NCBI GenBank assembly: GCA_018340375.1
Contig: JAFFJZ010000001.1
Location: 64,844,001-64,908,000, forward strand
Length of the DNA stretch: 64,000 nucleotides
From: Gonatopus flavifemur
Taxonomy: Eukaryota; Arthropoda; Insecta; Hymenoptera; Dryinidae
Direction: 5' to 3'
Shown one piece after another: positions 1 through 10,863 of the stretch (positions are counted from its first letter, which is position 1; each line of letters begins with the position of its first letter). Made by a program: the position numbers and the translations under genes. The notes under the pieces are model-generated. The model worked only from the letters and a program-made list of their open reading frames with translations. It was not told the DNA's origin and searched no databases.

Positions 1-173
1 AATAAGGTTCAGAATCATTTCTGAACGGGATTTGTTATTCCTAATCAATAAAATCTCACATGATTACAGTTATTGAATTTTGATTTTGCAATTCGTTTAA
101 ACATCCAATTCCAACTCCAACCCCTAAAGAGAAGCTGCACTAAATCTTGAAATGATAACATCATTTCGGCAAT

Positions 174-355
174 CATCTAATCCTAGTAGAAATACTGTAC
201 TCATTGACTTGTTTTATAACGTATCACTAGCCAAGAATTAAATGCTTGCGAGTACCTCGTAAGATTCTGGTAAATTATTGGCGAGTTTCTGATTTTTAGC
301 TAGTTGAGCGTCACAAAAATTCGTAAATTATTAGAGGATCTTCACTTGGGAATCT
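174..355. repeat. Fragment of an interspersed repeat (second copy near 17.54 kb)
   Basis: The segment around 295-350 (TAGCTAGTTGAGCGTCACAA, then a GATCTTCACTTGG-like end) recurs in diverged form at about 17545-17605 (GGCTAGTCAAGCGTTACAAA). The left part begins CCTAGTAGAAAT, which matches the ends of the short MITEs at 13617 and 33001. I see no clean right terminus, so this is probably a broken copy. Confidence 0.4.
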
Positions 356-3300
356 CAATTCCAATGCCTGTGGTAACAACGGTGGAAGATTGCTAAACCT
401 GGTGCAAGCTTAATCATATGCAACATGGTTTTGCGACGTTGGCCCGGCACAAACTTGCGCCAATGCTGTTCTGTCACAATGCATCTGTATATTACCAATA
501 TAGATACGACAACTCCTCTACTGTGAGTCAACGTTGGCTGAATATAAACTGTCTATGTTTGTTTGCCATACTTGGCCCAGTCTATTGCCCGTCGTCAACA
601 TCAGGGAAATCACTGAACTTCCACATGAGCCATCTCGTAAAACTCTTTTGTGCATCCACTATGTTTTTTCCAACTTCTGAATGTACACATTCTTTATTCC
701 CAATAGTGGATATTATTTTCAATTATTATTACTCAACAATTGAACATAATTCTATTTCACGGAATTAAATTATCCTCACCCAAATATTACATTATTCTCA
801 TATTCAACGACTATTTTACATAAAAAATTCATACAACCAGGGAATATATTTTGTACGAAAATTGTCGTCATAAAATTTTTACCGCGAGTGTTGACAAGAA
901 TGATGTGATAATAAATCTTGGTATTCACCTCCGCTTTGGCTAAACATGAACAATACTGTTTTCATTCAACAGTCCTTTATTAAATACTGTAAAAATGTTG
1001 GAATGATAAAAAGCACCACACAGCACTACGTGGTGATGTGCAGGTCATGTTGAGAATTTCTAGTGGTATTATTGCTTATGAAGTGGAGTAGTTTGTAGTT
1101 CGCGATCAATGCGCTCTTTAGAAATATCTTTTATATCAAATACTATCATAAACAATTTTTATCTCAATTTTTTTCAACATTTTATTCACAATGTTGCAGC
1201 ATACATACTACATATTTTATTATTAAACACAAAAAACATCAATTTCTTTGGAGTATATCGATTTCGCATGTTCATGATATTACTCAGCAAATTTTCACGT
1301 CACGATAACAGTTATTTTAACCCGAATGAATTAATAACAAATATCGTAACGCATGGAAAATAAATCCTTCTTTCTATTCATTGTACCACCATCGTCTGGA
1401 TCTCGATTCAACTCATTTTCACGCAAGTCGCGTGTGCCATTCTATTTTAACCCACTCAACATCACTTCAACTCTTGCCTCTCACGTGGAAGATTGAATTG
1501 CTTTGAATAGATGATAACGTTCCTAAGTTACTTTCAAGATCATGTTATCTTCATTCATCATTTTCGTGAACTTGCGTTGTTATGCGTTCATCGTTAAATA
1601 CATCTTCATGTCAATTTCAAAACGATTTTCATGAATGACATATGAATTATTATTATCAAATAAAAATATTACAGATAAACATTGTGAACATTGTTGAATA
1701 CTGGTACAAGTGAGGAGAAAAAAATAATAATACTTTATCTCTTATCTCGCTAACATTCATTATAAAAGATCACAGCCTTTATAATATCACGTTTGAAGAG
1801 GTGGTATAAAGATAAATCTTGTCATTTTTCAACTTGTGGCTATCTGAAATATTCCCATGTTGTACGCGTGTGTATAAAGTCGAAAGAATCAACAGAGTTA
1901 ATTCATTAACTTGGTATAGCCTATCTGTCCCGAAGATAAACCGAGTTGAGGAAGGTCATAAGGTAAATACACGAGATTGAGAAAGGTGGGATTTTAAGTT
2001 GTGAGAAAACGATTAGAGAAAGATACCCATTCAAATATTTGTCAGGGAATTTATTTCACCGACTTCGTGTACACCACTTCGAACTCTCAGACTCCAAATG
2101 AATATGGAGTAATCGATAAATGTACTTTTTGAACGTTTATCCCCCGGTTCTCTTGTTTTGCTTTTTTTCTCTTTCACATCCCTTCGGACACCAAGGAAGA
2201 ATTTATCGATATTAGATAAACTTTCGTCTTGTTATTTCCCGAATTAAACTGCGTATTTACAAAATTCTCGAAAGATAAAAGAAAATGATCATCATAATTT
2301 TACCTTGCTACACGAACGAACGAACATTTCACACCATGTTCTCAGGAATTAATTTGTTCTAATTACTGATTTTTATTCAATATTCTTGCACCCGTGAACT
2401 ATTGGAAGCAAAAAGCGAATCAAAAGTTACGATCTTTCACCACGGAATATTGAAATTATTCAGTTTATCATGAATAAATAAAATTACCAAGATTCACGCA
2501 CGCCCTTATTTTATTCTTTTTTCCTTCTTTTTTTTCTTCCTATGAACGATGATAATAAGAACCACTTTCAGCTTACACTATATTACAGTATACTTTATCC
2601 TCATTACTTATTATTAAATCTAAGTTCATTATACATCACACACGTGGAACAGTTTTTCATTCCTCTCCACCCTGTCTGGCTTGCTTTTAACGCAAAATGG
2701 TGGTCGTTATGTGATTTCGGAACAAAGTCAAAAACACCGCCTAATCTTTATCCTCTTTATCGTCGCAACATGTTCCATTGTTTTTTCTTCCTATTTTTCA
2801 TTATTTAAAGCATTTTTTATCCTCTTCTTTTCTTCCCCTGCCAACTTCGTGGCAATCTAGTATACTAATTTCATTTCTTGAGCAAATCTCTTGAATTCTC
2901 TCTCAACGAAATTACTAATATCCGGCAACTTACACGGAAGATTAACCCACCGGTCGACGAATCAATTTGCCGATCCCTCTCTCCTTCTTTCTCTCAACTT
3001 ACTTCTTTTTGCATTCAAATTGGGAGTATCGAATATAACCTCACGAATATATCCTCGATTCTTCCGATTCCGTCTATAATTTTGTACTGACAATTATAAT
3101 ATCTGAACCAATCCATTCTTCGAAGCGAGAAAAAAGAGGTATAAATCAAACTTCACGTATACTCATGATTATTTATAAATGTATGTATTTTATATATGTG
3201 TATAAAACATTGCTCCCGATCGATGTTATATACGAAAAAACAAAGAACCTGGGTCAAAGAGGTACCTCGATCAAAATTTCGAGCGAGTTCACAATCTTTC

Positions 3301-3744
3301 CACCCCACCATTTGGTTCCGTAAAGAGCCAGGGCAGTTACGGGAGTGTTGCAGTGTTCAAAGGAGCGGCTTATAACTCTGTTTAAGCATCATCATGGCAT
3401 TATTCACGATAATTATTATCGATGATCGAGTTGGAGCCGCGAAAAGAGAATAACAAAACCTGAAGAATTCCCTCGATTCAAGTTTTTAAAGCGTGTATCT
3501 CGTTTTACTTGATATTTTTATCCTGGGCAGATTTTGAAGACACTTTTTTTCCTCCACCTCGAGGAAGAGATTATTTTATCAATTTGTAGGATTGATGATG
3601 ATTTAATTATGAAACTGATAGGTGCTTGGAATTTGAATAAAGTTTGAAGAGTCTTAAACGAATCATATTCACGTCGATGCGTAATGATAGATTCAGCACG
3701 TACGTGAGGGATCGGCGAAGGAATTTAAATCTTCGTTTATGCGC

Positions 3745-4110
3745 AAGAAAATGTATCTCGAGGAAGAGGAGAAAAGAGCAGGTGGTAGATCGATATAAAC
3801 GCGAGTGATTCCGAGTAAAGAAACAAGGAGGTACCTACGATCATCTCGAAGCAAGGAAGAGAGTCATCGTATGGGGGGGAACAAACATGAACAAAGGATA
3901 ACAGAAAGAGAGATTCCACGAGAAAGGAAGAAAACGGAACGTTCGGAGGGAAAAAGGACCCTGAGAGAAGCGATGAAGAGAGAAGAGGATCCGTGAAAAG
4001 ACCATCAAGGACAAAAGAGAAAGATCGAGGAGAGAGGAACGAAGCGGTCGGATGAAAATTTAATTTCGTCGATCCTGGAGAAAAAGAGGAGAAAGGGCGA
4101 GAGGCGGTGG
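3745..4110 (+). other. Purine-rich tract
   Basis: The plus strand is strongly enriched in A and G (many GAGAAAGA, GAAGAGAG and GGAGGA words) for about 350 bp. Both strands carry open frames, but these come from the skewed composition: the products are runs of Lys/Arg/Glu on one strand and Ser/Phe/Leu on the other. No domain is recognisable. It could be part of an untranslated exon or plain low-complexity DNA. Confidence 0.4.
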
Positions 4111-6055
4111 CCACGATTTACGAGATTACGGTAACGAGAACACGGTAATATTACAGCGATGACGAAATTACCGGCCGTTTCTACTAGCCGTCGGGTTGAA
4201 TTCACAGAAGGTGTAAAGAGAGGAGGGTCTCAAACCTGAAGTATACATGAACAAAAAAATTACCCACGTACATTGCCCGCTGAGAAAATTCAGGAAACAA
4301 GAGATACCACGTAAGTGATGTAACATGATCAAAAATGGATATTACTTCATCGAATCCATTAGATATGATATTTGCGGAGTCACCTTCTCTGAGATGGAAA
4401 GTCTAATTGTTCTGAAACTCTCCAAAACGTTTGAAAAATTGTTTCCCTTTATCGAGCGGAAAAAGAACGATGAAGATGATGATGCGGAAGAAAGAATATC
4501 GAGGTATTTCATCTTCGAATACTCCAGTTAAACTATCAACAACAACAAAATAAATCATTTGATATGCCAAAAAATATCGATCACCCATCTTCCCTCGATC
4601 AACGCACGAGTTGAAAGTACATTTCGCACGATCACCGACCACACAAAGATGAAATAACCATCGTACCGTGGAATTTTTTAACAACATATTTAGCGAATGC
4701 ACGGTACATGCAGTCGATTATCGAGGCACATTTTGTTACCGCACAATTAAAAGGAAATTTCGAAAACAATGCGTTGAATAAAATAATGCAAACCGAGGGA
4801 AGGCAGAATAGAAAGAGACACGGAAAAACTGCAATGATCGTGACAGAAATTTCATTCGTCGTTCGAATTCGATTTCAGCTCCATTTGTGTGTCCGGTGCA
4901 AACGTAAATTTTCAGGAAAGAGATATTTTGGGCCGAGCTCGTAACGAATAACGAGCTGCTCTCGATGCTGCTGTACATACTGCAACAAAACCCTGGACAT
5001 GTATTCACTCTGTTGCGTCATATCGCATCGTGTTGCAATTCACATAACCGTGAAAATTTTAATCGTCCTATTACTCTATTACGCTCGAAAAAAATCTCTC
5101 TCGTTATATCGGTAATCGCGAAACAAAAGTGGAGAAAGCTCCTTTCTCTTTTGCTTTACATCAAAACAGATTTCATCGCGAGATACGGAGGATGCGATAC
5201 CCTAAAATGAGAATAGACGAAAATCTTGAGCTTTTAAGCGTTTCGCTTATAGTTTTGCATCGACAACGCGAAATACGCATGTAAAAAGCGATAGATTGTG
5301 TTTTCCTTCCCATCCGATACAAGTTCTAATTGGGAACACAGTTTTTTTAGTTCGGTTTATGAATTATAATACATCGGTATAACGAAGTGCACCTGTTGTA
5401 TCCACCGTTCCGCGCGCAAGCAGAACGAAAACAACTTGAGTAAGTAGTCCCTACGTCCTACGTTGCCATATATCGTCGTAAGGAGGAAACGCGATGTGGC
5501 CGAATGCTTCTTCCTCTTCTTTCATTTGACTATTTATCTTTGTCCATTTTCATCGTCGTACAGTGCTTCTCTCCATCCCTCTAATTACATTGGCAATTAT
5601 GAAACCACCTTATTATTATCAGACCGCTGCTGTGGGTCGTCGACTTGGGTAACGAGCGGATAGGATGGTCAGACAGACGGATAGTCGTTGCGCTATCCAA
5701 TAATGTAAAGAGTTCAAGTGTGTCAGTGGATGTGTTTTCTTTGTCGGCACCTTGTGTTTTACATTGTCAATTACGCGACGTTCGAAGTACAATAAGTACA
5801 TCGATGTTGAAAAGTTAATGTGGCGTGGTTGTGCTCTTGTCCTCAGATATTTTGATTCATTTCGTTATTTCTCATGTATCATTATTTTTTGTTCTTGCGA
5901 GGGAAATCAGATGGTTTCTTCGTCCTTGTGGATCAACGTGAATATCCAAGTTCACCCTGAAAACGCGAAAGTCGTAAGAATACGTAAGAATAAGAGTTGG
6001 AATATCGCAATATTCCAGAACAGAGCGAACCTTGCACTTTACAGGACTGATTGAA

Positions 6056-6505
6056 TTCTCACTCCTCTTCTAGCGAGAAAGTTTTTCGCTCCAAATGAGG
6101 ACTGGACTCGAGACTCTCGAGTAAAACCAACACAACTTAATTTTATCAGCTCTAATGCAAGATTCATTGGGTCAATGTACAAATATTTGAAGAATAAAAT
6201 GGAAGGGAATTTAAAAAAATATTCCCTGATTTTGAACACTAAGGTTTATTCCAAACTGTTGCAGTCTCGAAAAAGGTCTTGTCTTGTCTTGTCTTGTCTT
6301 GGTCTTGAGTGGAGAAAAATTGCTTTATGTCCTCTCAGACATGTGATTGCCAACTATTACATGCCCACACTTGACTTGATGCAGAAATTTGTCTTTAAAG
6401 ATCGTGAAATTGAATGATACTAACCATTTTTGAATTTTGCTCAAGAGTCTCGAGTCCACCTCTACTCCAAATAGTAGAGTGAACTGCCACTCTTGACTGG
6501 ACTGA
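6056..6505. repeat. Inverted-repeat segment around a GTCTT microsatellite
   Basis: An 18-bp inverted pair of the form GGACTCGAGACTCTCGAG lies near 6104-6122 and, reversed, near 6445-6462. Further partial inverted matches (CTCCAAATGAGG against CTACTCCAAAT) lie outside it. The arms are imperfect and no target duplication is clear, so it looks like an old foldback element. Confidence 0.4.
6276..6300 (+). repeat. (GTCTT)5 microsatellite
   Basis: Five perfect tandem copies of GTCTT, followed by an imperfect sixth (GGTCTTG). It lies inside the inverted-repeat segment 6056-6505. Confidence 0.9.
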
Positions 6506-6522
6506 AATTTTTCAACAACAAG

Positions 6523-6688
6523 CACGGAGAGAAAAGTAATTCGCCGTGACAGGGAAATCTAATTTTGCTGGAGCAACTAATTTTTAAATATGACAGCAAA
6601 TCACTGGCTATCAAAACAATCCTGGGCCAGGTTTATGATCCCTACTTGAAAAGTGGGCCCAACTTGGAAAGTTACGCTTTTCAATCTA
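6523..6688. repeat. Repeat fragments flanking and receiving the mariner insertion
   Basis: Begins with CACGGAGAGAAAAG, the end type shared by many MITEs here, followed by a TTTGCTGGAGCAAC word as in the TTGCTG elements at 10.4 and 16.1 kb, then a GGCCCA-type repeat (CCTGGGCCAGG, AGTGGGCCCAAC). The mariner at 6689-7973 interrupts that last repeat, which seems to resume at 7976 with GGCCACGTAATGG and continue to about 8060. The boundaries are approximate. Confidence 0.45.
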
Positions 6689-7973
6689 CCAGGTGTGTTA
6701 GTATGAAACCAGAATTTGCCCATAGGTGACGCTAGGTGTCGATGCATTTACCGACACATCACGTCAGCGGTGTCTTGTTATTCTATTGATATCCGACAAA
6801 GATTTCCAACTCACAATAACACGAATTTCATTCCGTAGTATTAGTTCATTAGAGATTGCATGTCGAGTTTTGTGCCAACCAATTACGATTTGCGAACAGC
6901 ACTACTTTTCTGTTTTCATCTGAAGAAAACCGCAGCCGAATCGCATCGAATGCTTGTGGAGGCGTTTGGTGAGCATGCTCTCGGTAAAACACAGTGTTTC
7001 GAGTGGTTCAAACGGTTCAAAAGTGGCGATTTTGACGTCAGGAACGAAGAACGTGGAAGACCACTGAAAAAGTTTGAAGACGCTGACCTGCAAGCCTTGT
7101 TGGACGAAGACGACGCTCAAACGCAACAACAACTGACGGATCGGTTAAAGGTGACCCGAGAAGCCATCTCCCTTCGGTTGAAAGCCATGGGAAAGATACA
7201 AAAGGTGGGGAAATGGGTTCCACATGAACTCAACGAAAGACAGCAGAAAAACCGCAAAACATCATGCGAAATGATGCTCGCCAGGTTCCAAAGAAAGTCA
7301 TTTCTCCATCGAATTGTGACTGGCGATGAAAAGTGGATATATTTCGAGAATCCTAAGCGCAAAAAGTCATGGGTTACTCCGGGTGAACCATCAACAACGA
7401 CGGCAAGACCAAACCGCTACGGACGAAAGACAATGCTGTGTGTTTGGTGGAATCAGAAGGGCGTCATCTACTACGAGCTGCTGAAACCTGGGGAAACTGT
7501 CAATACTCAACGCTACCGACAACAAATGATCGATTTGGATCGAGTTTTGCGTGAAAGACGACCAGAATACCAACAAAGACAACACAAGGTGATTTTGCTG
7601 CATGACAATGCACCAGCGCACAAAGCAAAACAGGGCCAGGAAACGATAGAGTCGTTCCGTTGGGAGATTCTTCAGCACGCGCCTTACTCACCGGACCTTG
7701 CCCCATCTGATTACTACTTGTTCGCATCGATGGGACACGCACTTGCTAAGCAGAGCTTTACTTCTTACGAAGATATACAAAAATGGCTCGATGACTGGTT
7801 TGCCTCAAAAGAGCAACAGTTCTTTTGGCATGAAATCCACAAATTGCCAGAAAGATGGAAAAAATGTATAGATAGCGACGGACAATACTTCGAATAAGTT
7901 ACTTTCTATCATATCATTACAATAAACGTGTTTTTTCTGTACAAAAATTCCGGTTTCATACTTACATACCTGG
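6689..7973 (+). mobile_element. Complete mariner element (Mos1 type), 1285 bp
   Basis: The ends are 29-bp imperfect inverted repeats beginning CCAGGTGTGTTAGTATGAAA on the left (6689-6717) and CCAGGTATGTAAGTATGAAA on the right (7945-7973, reversed); 26 of 29 positions match. Both sides are flanked by the TA duplication expected of mariner (6687-6688 and 7974-7975). The total length is within a base or two of the reference Mos1 element, and the single gene begins about 170 bp in, as in Mos1. With both TIRs, the TA flanks and an uninterrupted 345-codon transposase, nothing visible prevents activity. It sits within older repeat sequence, so it is younger than its surroundings. Confidence 0.97.
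6860..7897 (+). CDS. Mariner transposase, Mos1 subfamily, apparently intact
   Basis: This 345-residue protein has the length of Mos1 transposase. The enzyme binds the element's TIRs as a dimer in the nucleus, cuts both strands and inserts at TA. The N-terminal half (about 1-110) holds the paired helix-turn-helix DNA-binding region, starting MSSFVP and containing WFKRFKSGDFDV and GRPLK, the usual linker type. The WVPHEL motif is at about 119-124. The catalytic DD34D triad is complete: D156 in TGDEKW, D249 in HDNAPAH and D284 in SPDLAPSDYY, with 34 residues between the last two. The start is the first ATG giving the family N-terminus; an overlapping frame from 6726 is spurious. There is no frameshift or internal stop. 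An AATAAA lies at 7920-7925, shortly after the stop. The family assignment is very secure; activity is inferred from intactness. Confidence 0.97.
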   Translation: MSSFVPTNYDLRTALLFCFHLKKTAAESHRMLVEAFGEHALGKTQCFEWFKRFKSGDFDVRNEERGRPLKKFEDADLQALLDEDDAQTQQQLTDRLKVTREAISLRLKAMGKIQKVGKWVPHELNERQQKNRKTSCEMMLARFQRKSFLHRIVTGDEKWIYFENPKRKKSWVTPGEPSTTTARPNRYGRKTMLCVWWNQKGVIYYELLKPGETVNTQRYRQQMIDLDRVLRERRPEYQQRQHKVILLHDNAPAHKAKQGQETIESFRWEILQHAPYSPDLAPSDYYLFASMGHALAKQSFTSYEDIQKWLDDWFASKEQQFFWHEIHKLPERWKKCIDSDGQYFE

Positions 7974-8367
7974 TAGGCCACGTAATGGTATCAAATATCC
8001 AGACAAAACAATGGTAGCCAACTCGAGGCTTATAAGGGCTGTGGGTGGGCATACCTGGATTGAAATATTCCAGGAATATATCACAGTAAAAAGTAAATCT
8101 TAATTCCATGATCAACTGATTCTCAGATGAGGCTTAAAATCAGCGATGTTACGATTTCAGCCGTAATATGGAATGAAAATGAGTTATGTCCGTATTAAAT
8201 CCAATTAGATCGGATAACCTGCTGATTATCAGCAATTCATATATCATATTCAGCCATGTAGAGTTTGATGGATAATTCAGTGAAAAATATCTGAAAATCA
8301 GGTTAAAATTCTTTCATTGCCAGTGTTACAATTGTTTATACGTAAAAACATATGTATATGTACATAT

Positions 8368-8845
8368 CCTGGTGAAAATGGAAGTGGGAAAGAAGAGTAA
8401 ACGAACCGTATGCTGGAAGATAACAAAAACGTTAATGAAAATTATCCAGAGATTGAATGGAAAGGATACAAAGAGTATGCGAAGCGGGAGTTGAAACAAA
8501 AGAAGCGTATAAAATTTACAAAATGTTATTTAAAAAATTGAACCCCATAGCGAGGATCGAACCGGTGACTTTTACCATGGTAGCCGAGTGTCTTATCCAC
8601 TTAGCCATTGATCGTCTTTGGCATGGATCACATGAAGATATTATTCAAAATCAGAATGGGTATGATTCGCATACGTTTAATACTCACTATTACTTCACAT
8701 GAAGAGTGTGTGAAACGGGATCGAAAGCTTATGAAGCGTATATGGAACGTATGATTTCATTACTTTACAGTAAGGGGGCATTACACGTTTCATGAAGAGG
8801 GAATTGAAACATTTTTCGCTCCGTATACGCTTCATTTTCACCAGG
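8368..8845. mobile_element. Non-autonomous TIR element (CCTGGTGAAAATG ends)
   Basis: The left end, CCTGGTGAAAATG (8368-8380), is mirrored by CATTTTCACCAGG at 8833-8845. Inside, GAAGCGTATA occurs near 8509 and 8734 and reversed near 8823, suggesting subterminal repeats. The two halves share CATGAAGAG and GAAAC words. A tRNA-like module sits in the middle on the minus strand. There is no open frame resembling a transposase. The ends resemble the CCCTAGTAAAA class at 44.8-45.8 kb. The target duplication is unclear. Confidence 0.6.
8540..8625 (-). other. tRNA-like Pol III promoter module (SINE or tRNA pseudogene)
   Basis: Read on the minus strand, there is an A box TGGCTAAGTGG (reverse of 8597-8607) followed by a perfect B box core GGTTCGATCC (reverse of 8554-8563) at a tRNA-like spacing. 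The T-stem and acceptor stem do not pair well, so this is not a functional tRNA. It is most likely a tRNA-derived SINE head or decayed tRNA gene inside the TIR element 8368-8845. Any transcript would run leftwards into the TTTTTT at 8532-8537 region (AAAAAA on the plus strand), which could end Pol III transcription. Confidence 0.55.
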
Positions 8846-8992
8846 GTATAATTAATCACAGTTTCAATTCAGTGAACTTATTTCAGGGTTTTCATTTATT
8901 CTTCAAGGTGCCTAACAAATTCAGTAACAATTTTTAATATCAGTTTCGTAAAAGCTTGACACTGGATTTACACTCATATAAAGTAAGTTATC

Positions 8993-9120
8993 CATAGAGA
9001 TATAAGAATAGAGGAGGGAGGTTAAGCGAAATCTGTGAGGGGAGAAGTAACATCGGATAAAAGAGAGAGCAATACAGAGTTCTCTGGCCCACTTACCCCC
9101 TCTATTCTTATATCTCTACG
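8993..9120. mobile_element. Short hAT-like MITE with 8-bp target duplication
   Basis: The 128-bp unit begins CATAGAGATATAAGAATAG and ends with the reverse of CGTAGAGATATAAGAATAG; 21 of 22 terminal bases match. It is flanked on both sides by the direct repeat AAGTTATC (8985-8992 and 9121-9128). An 8-bp duplication is the hallmark of hAT elements (P elements also make 8 bp). The interior is purine-rich and non-coding. Confidence 0.8.
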
Positions 9121-9144
9121 AAGTTATCACATCGGTCGATTGCA

Positions 9145-9232
9145 ACCGTGCCATGGCGGAGTGGTTAAACGCGAAGGACTAGGACAGGTTATTCCAGCAA
9201 CAACGTGGGGTCAAATCTCCCGATGGTGTGAG
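9145..9232 (+). other. tRNA-like Pol III promoter module
   Basis: An A box TGGCGGAGTGG (9154-9164) fits TRGYNNARNNG, and a slightly degenerate B box GGTCAAATCTC (9209-9219) follows about 45 bp later. Stem pairing is poor, so a working tRNA is unlikely. It lies just downstream of the hAT-like MITE at 8993-9120. It is best read as a SINE head or tRNA pseudogene. Confidence 0.5.
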
Positions 9233-9352
9233 AGTCAAGAGATTTTCAATGTTCAACGACTACGATCGCGGTATAGTTGAACAGTCAATGAGCGAAGTGA
9301 ATAAATTCACGAAGCAGAAAACTTTTTTTGTATCCCCCGAATAAACATAAAC

Positions 9353-9988
9353 ATCCCGTGAAAAAATTGTTCACGCCTGATCAGGCTTTATTCATCAGGC
9401 GTGATCAGTCGTGATCAGGCCTCAATTTTATACCCACGTGATGAGGAATGATCATGCTCAATCATGCCTAATCACGCTTAATTATGCTACATTATGCATG
9501 AGGAATTCATACAAAATCAACAAGTTTTTTGTAAGGAATGAAACTGCCAATTTTATCGAACACTAATTTATTGTCAATCATTTCTCCTTATTCTGCTAAT
9601 GCCGTTTCGATTGTCTGCTTTTCAGGTTTCAGACATGATCACGCGTGATCAGGCGTACACGCATGCGTTCGGGGCCGATTTAGCACGATAAAACATGTGT
9701 ATTCGTCATAAAAAAAATCAACACATCGTAATTTTGTATGAACACTTCTCAGTCGGTGAGATTTTGTATGATCACAGGCGAGAATGGTTTGTCTGGTATG
9801 ATCAAAGGCGATTGGGCTTGATCACGGGTTTTCACGTGGGTACAAAATTCAAACGTTTTCAGTGATGGCCATGCATAGTCAGGCTTAACTACGTGCAGTC
9901 AGTATTGAAAACAAATAATTTTGCTGAAAAATATCCATGATTAGGCCTGCACACGCCTGATCAGACCTGAACGATTTTTTCACGGGAT
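9353..9988. mobile_element. TIR element with dense TGATCA subterminal repeats
   Basis: The ends are ATCCCGTGAAAAAATTGTTC (left) and, reversed at the right, ATCCCGTGAAAAAATCGTTC. The word TGATCA, mostly as TGATCAGGC or relatives, occurs ten times in 636 bp, in both halves. A second inverted pair, TACCCACGTGA, lies at 9431 and (reversed) near 9841, showing that the arms remain related about 80-150 bp in. There is no transposase-like frame. Clustered short subterminal repeats are typical binding sites in hAT and CACTA elements, but the superfamily cannot be fixed because the target duplication is unclear (AT on each side). Confidence 0.75.
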
Positions 9989-10084
9989 ATTTCTCATCGT
10001 CGATAGCTGACGAAGAACCCATTCATCAGGAACAATTCGTTCTAAATTTCAATTCAAAATCAATTCCAATTTCAGTCCAATAGG

Positions 10085-10409
10085 AACTGATGTAAGCTGT
10101 ATCCTTGTTTGAGTTTGAAAAGGTTCTCCAGTGGCTGACTGTCAGTCAACCGAGTCTTCTTTTGGCTGCATCTTGAATTCAGCTCATATTCTAACTGGAA
10201 TCAAGTCTTCCTTTTTACCGTGTACTGGCAACCTCAACTGGGGCCCACGTAGAGCCTACCTCAGGGTTAATTCTTAATTTCCAAAGTAAGATGGAATTGA
10301 CTGGAATTCAGTCTTTTTCATTGCTTACTTCCAGTTGGAATAGGCGCTACTTTTGGCTGCATTTTTAAGCTGATATTCGGGATCACTTCAAGTTTTACTT
10401 TTTACTGTG
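10085..10409. repeat. Two partial copies of the TGGCTGCATCTTGAA repeat family
   Basis: The stretch 10275-10409 matches the MITE at 15076-15258 over most of its length (GACTGGAATTCAGTCTTTTT, TTACTTCCAGTTGGAATAGG, TTTTGGCTGCAT, ending TTTTTACTGTG). A second, more broken copy precedes it at about 10085-10235 and is separated from it by a GGCCCA-type segment (GGGGCCCACG). A further fragment is at 19163-19247. Confidence 0.55.
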
Positions 10410-10626
10410 AGTAGCAAAAAATGTTTGCTCATCCAGCAAATTTCCGTATTACATATAGAATAGCCAACAAAGTTTGCTGGAGAAGTCAACCTCTTTTGCT
10501 GCCACAGTTAAATACTCGCTATCATAGCAAATAGATTGCTGTATCAGAAAAAAAATCATCGTCCCAGGAAAAGGTACCCCGCAAAATCAGGTTTCGCTGT
10601 CACAGCGAATTTTTTTCCCCGGGAGT
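10408..10626. mobile_element. MITE of the TTGCTG family (diverged copy)
   Basis: The interior is built of words such as GTTTGCTGGAG, TTTTGCTGCC, TAGCAAATAGATTGCTG and TTCGCTGTCACAGCG, the same pattern as the better preserved element at 16089-16349. Its right end, CCCCGGGAGTG, is only a weak match to the CACGGAGAAAA end type. The left boundary abuts the previous repeat. Confidence 0.5.
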
Positions 10627-10663
10627 GTGTAACGAAGCGATTAGAATCTTCAATCCTGAATTG

Positions 10664-10863
10664 CATTGAGAGAAATTTCCGTAAATAAAACATCCCAACC
10701 AAATGTTTGTAGTAAAAACTACTACAAATTTGATTAATTTAACCGAGAGAGTATAATTGTTACAATCGAATAGACCATACTTTCCTGATTGAATCAATCG
10801 AATTTTTAGTAGCTCCCATCAAGAATGTTTTAATCACAGTAACTATGAAAATTTCTCTCAGTG
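10664..10863. mobile_element. MITE with CACTGAGAGAAATTT ends
   Basis: Left end CATTGAGAGAAATTTCCGTA (10664-10683); right end, reversed, CACTGAGAGAAATTTTCATA (10844-10863). TG flanks each side. The inner arms share AAAACATCCC/AAAACATTC words. It is related to the shorter element at 25458-25575, which carries the same terminus and an AGTTACTG-type inner word. Confidence 0.7.

Larger units (their letters stand above)
1..6055. other. AT-rich non-coding stretch, no gene recognised
   Basis: No conserved domain, convincing splice-bounded exon or complete transposon is visible. Open frames here are short and of random composition. The stretch contains a repeat fragment at 174-355 and a purine-rich tract at 3745-4110, listed separately. 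TTGGCCCA-type words near 440 and 570 resemble the GGCCCA-rich repeats seen at 20.6 and 31.2 kb. A good GTAAGT word occurs at 4314 but no matching acceptor or open exon is apparent. Confidence 0.5.

Noticed and set aside
418..768. 116-codon frame
   Set aside because: It crosses GGCCCA-type repeat words and has no recognisable domain.
3737..4114. 125-codon Ser/Phe/Leu-rich minus-strand frame
   Set aside because: It mirrors the purine-rich tract on the plus strand and has no recognisable domain.
6726..6923. 65-codon frame overlapping the mariner start
   Set aside because: It is in another frame within the mariner 5' region and early gene, and does not match any transposase.
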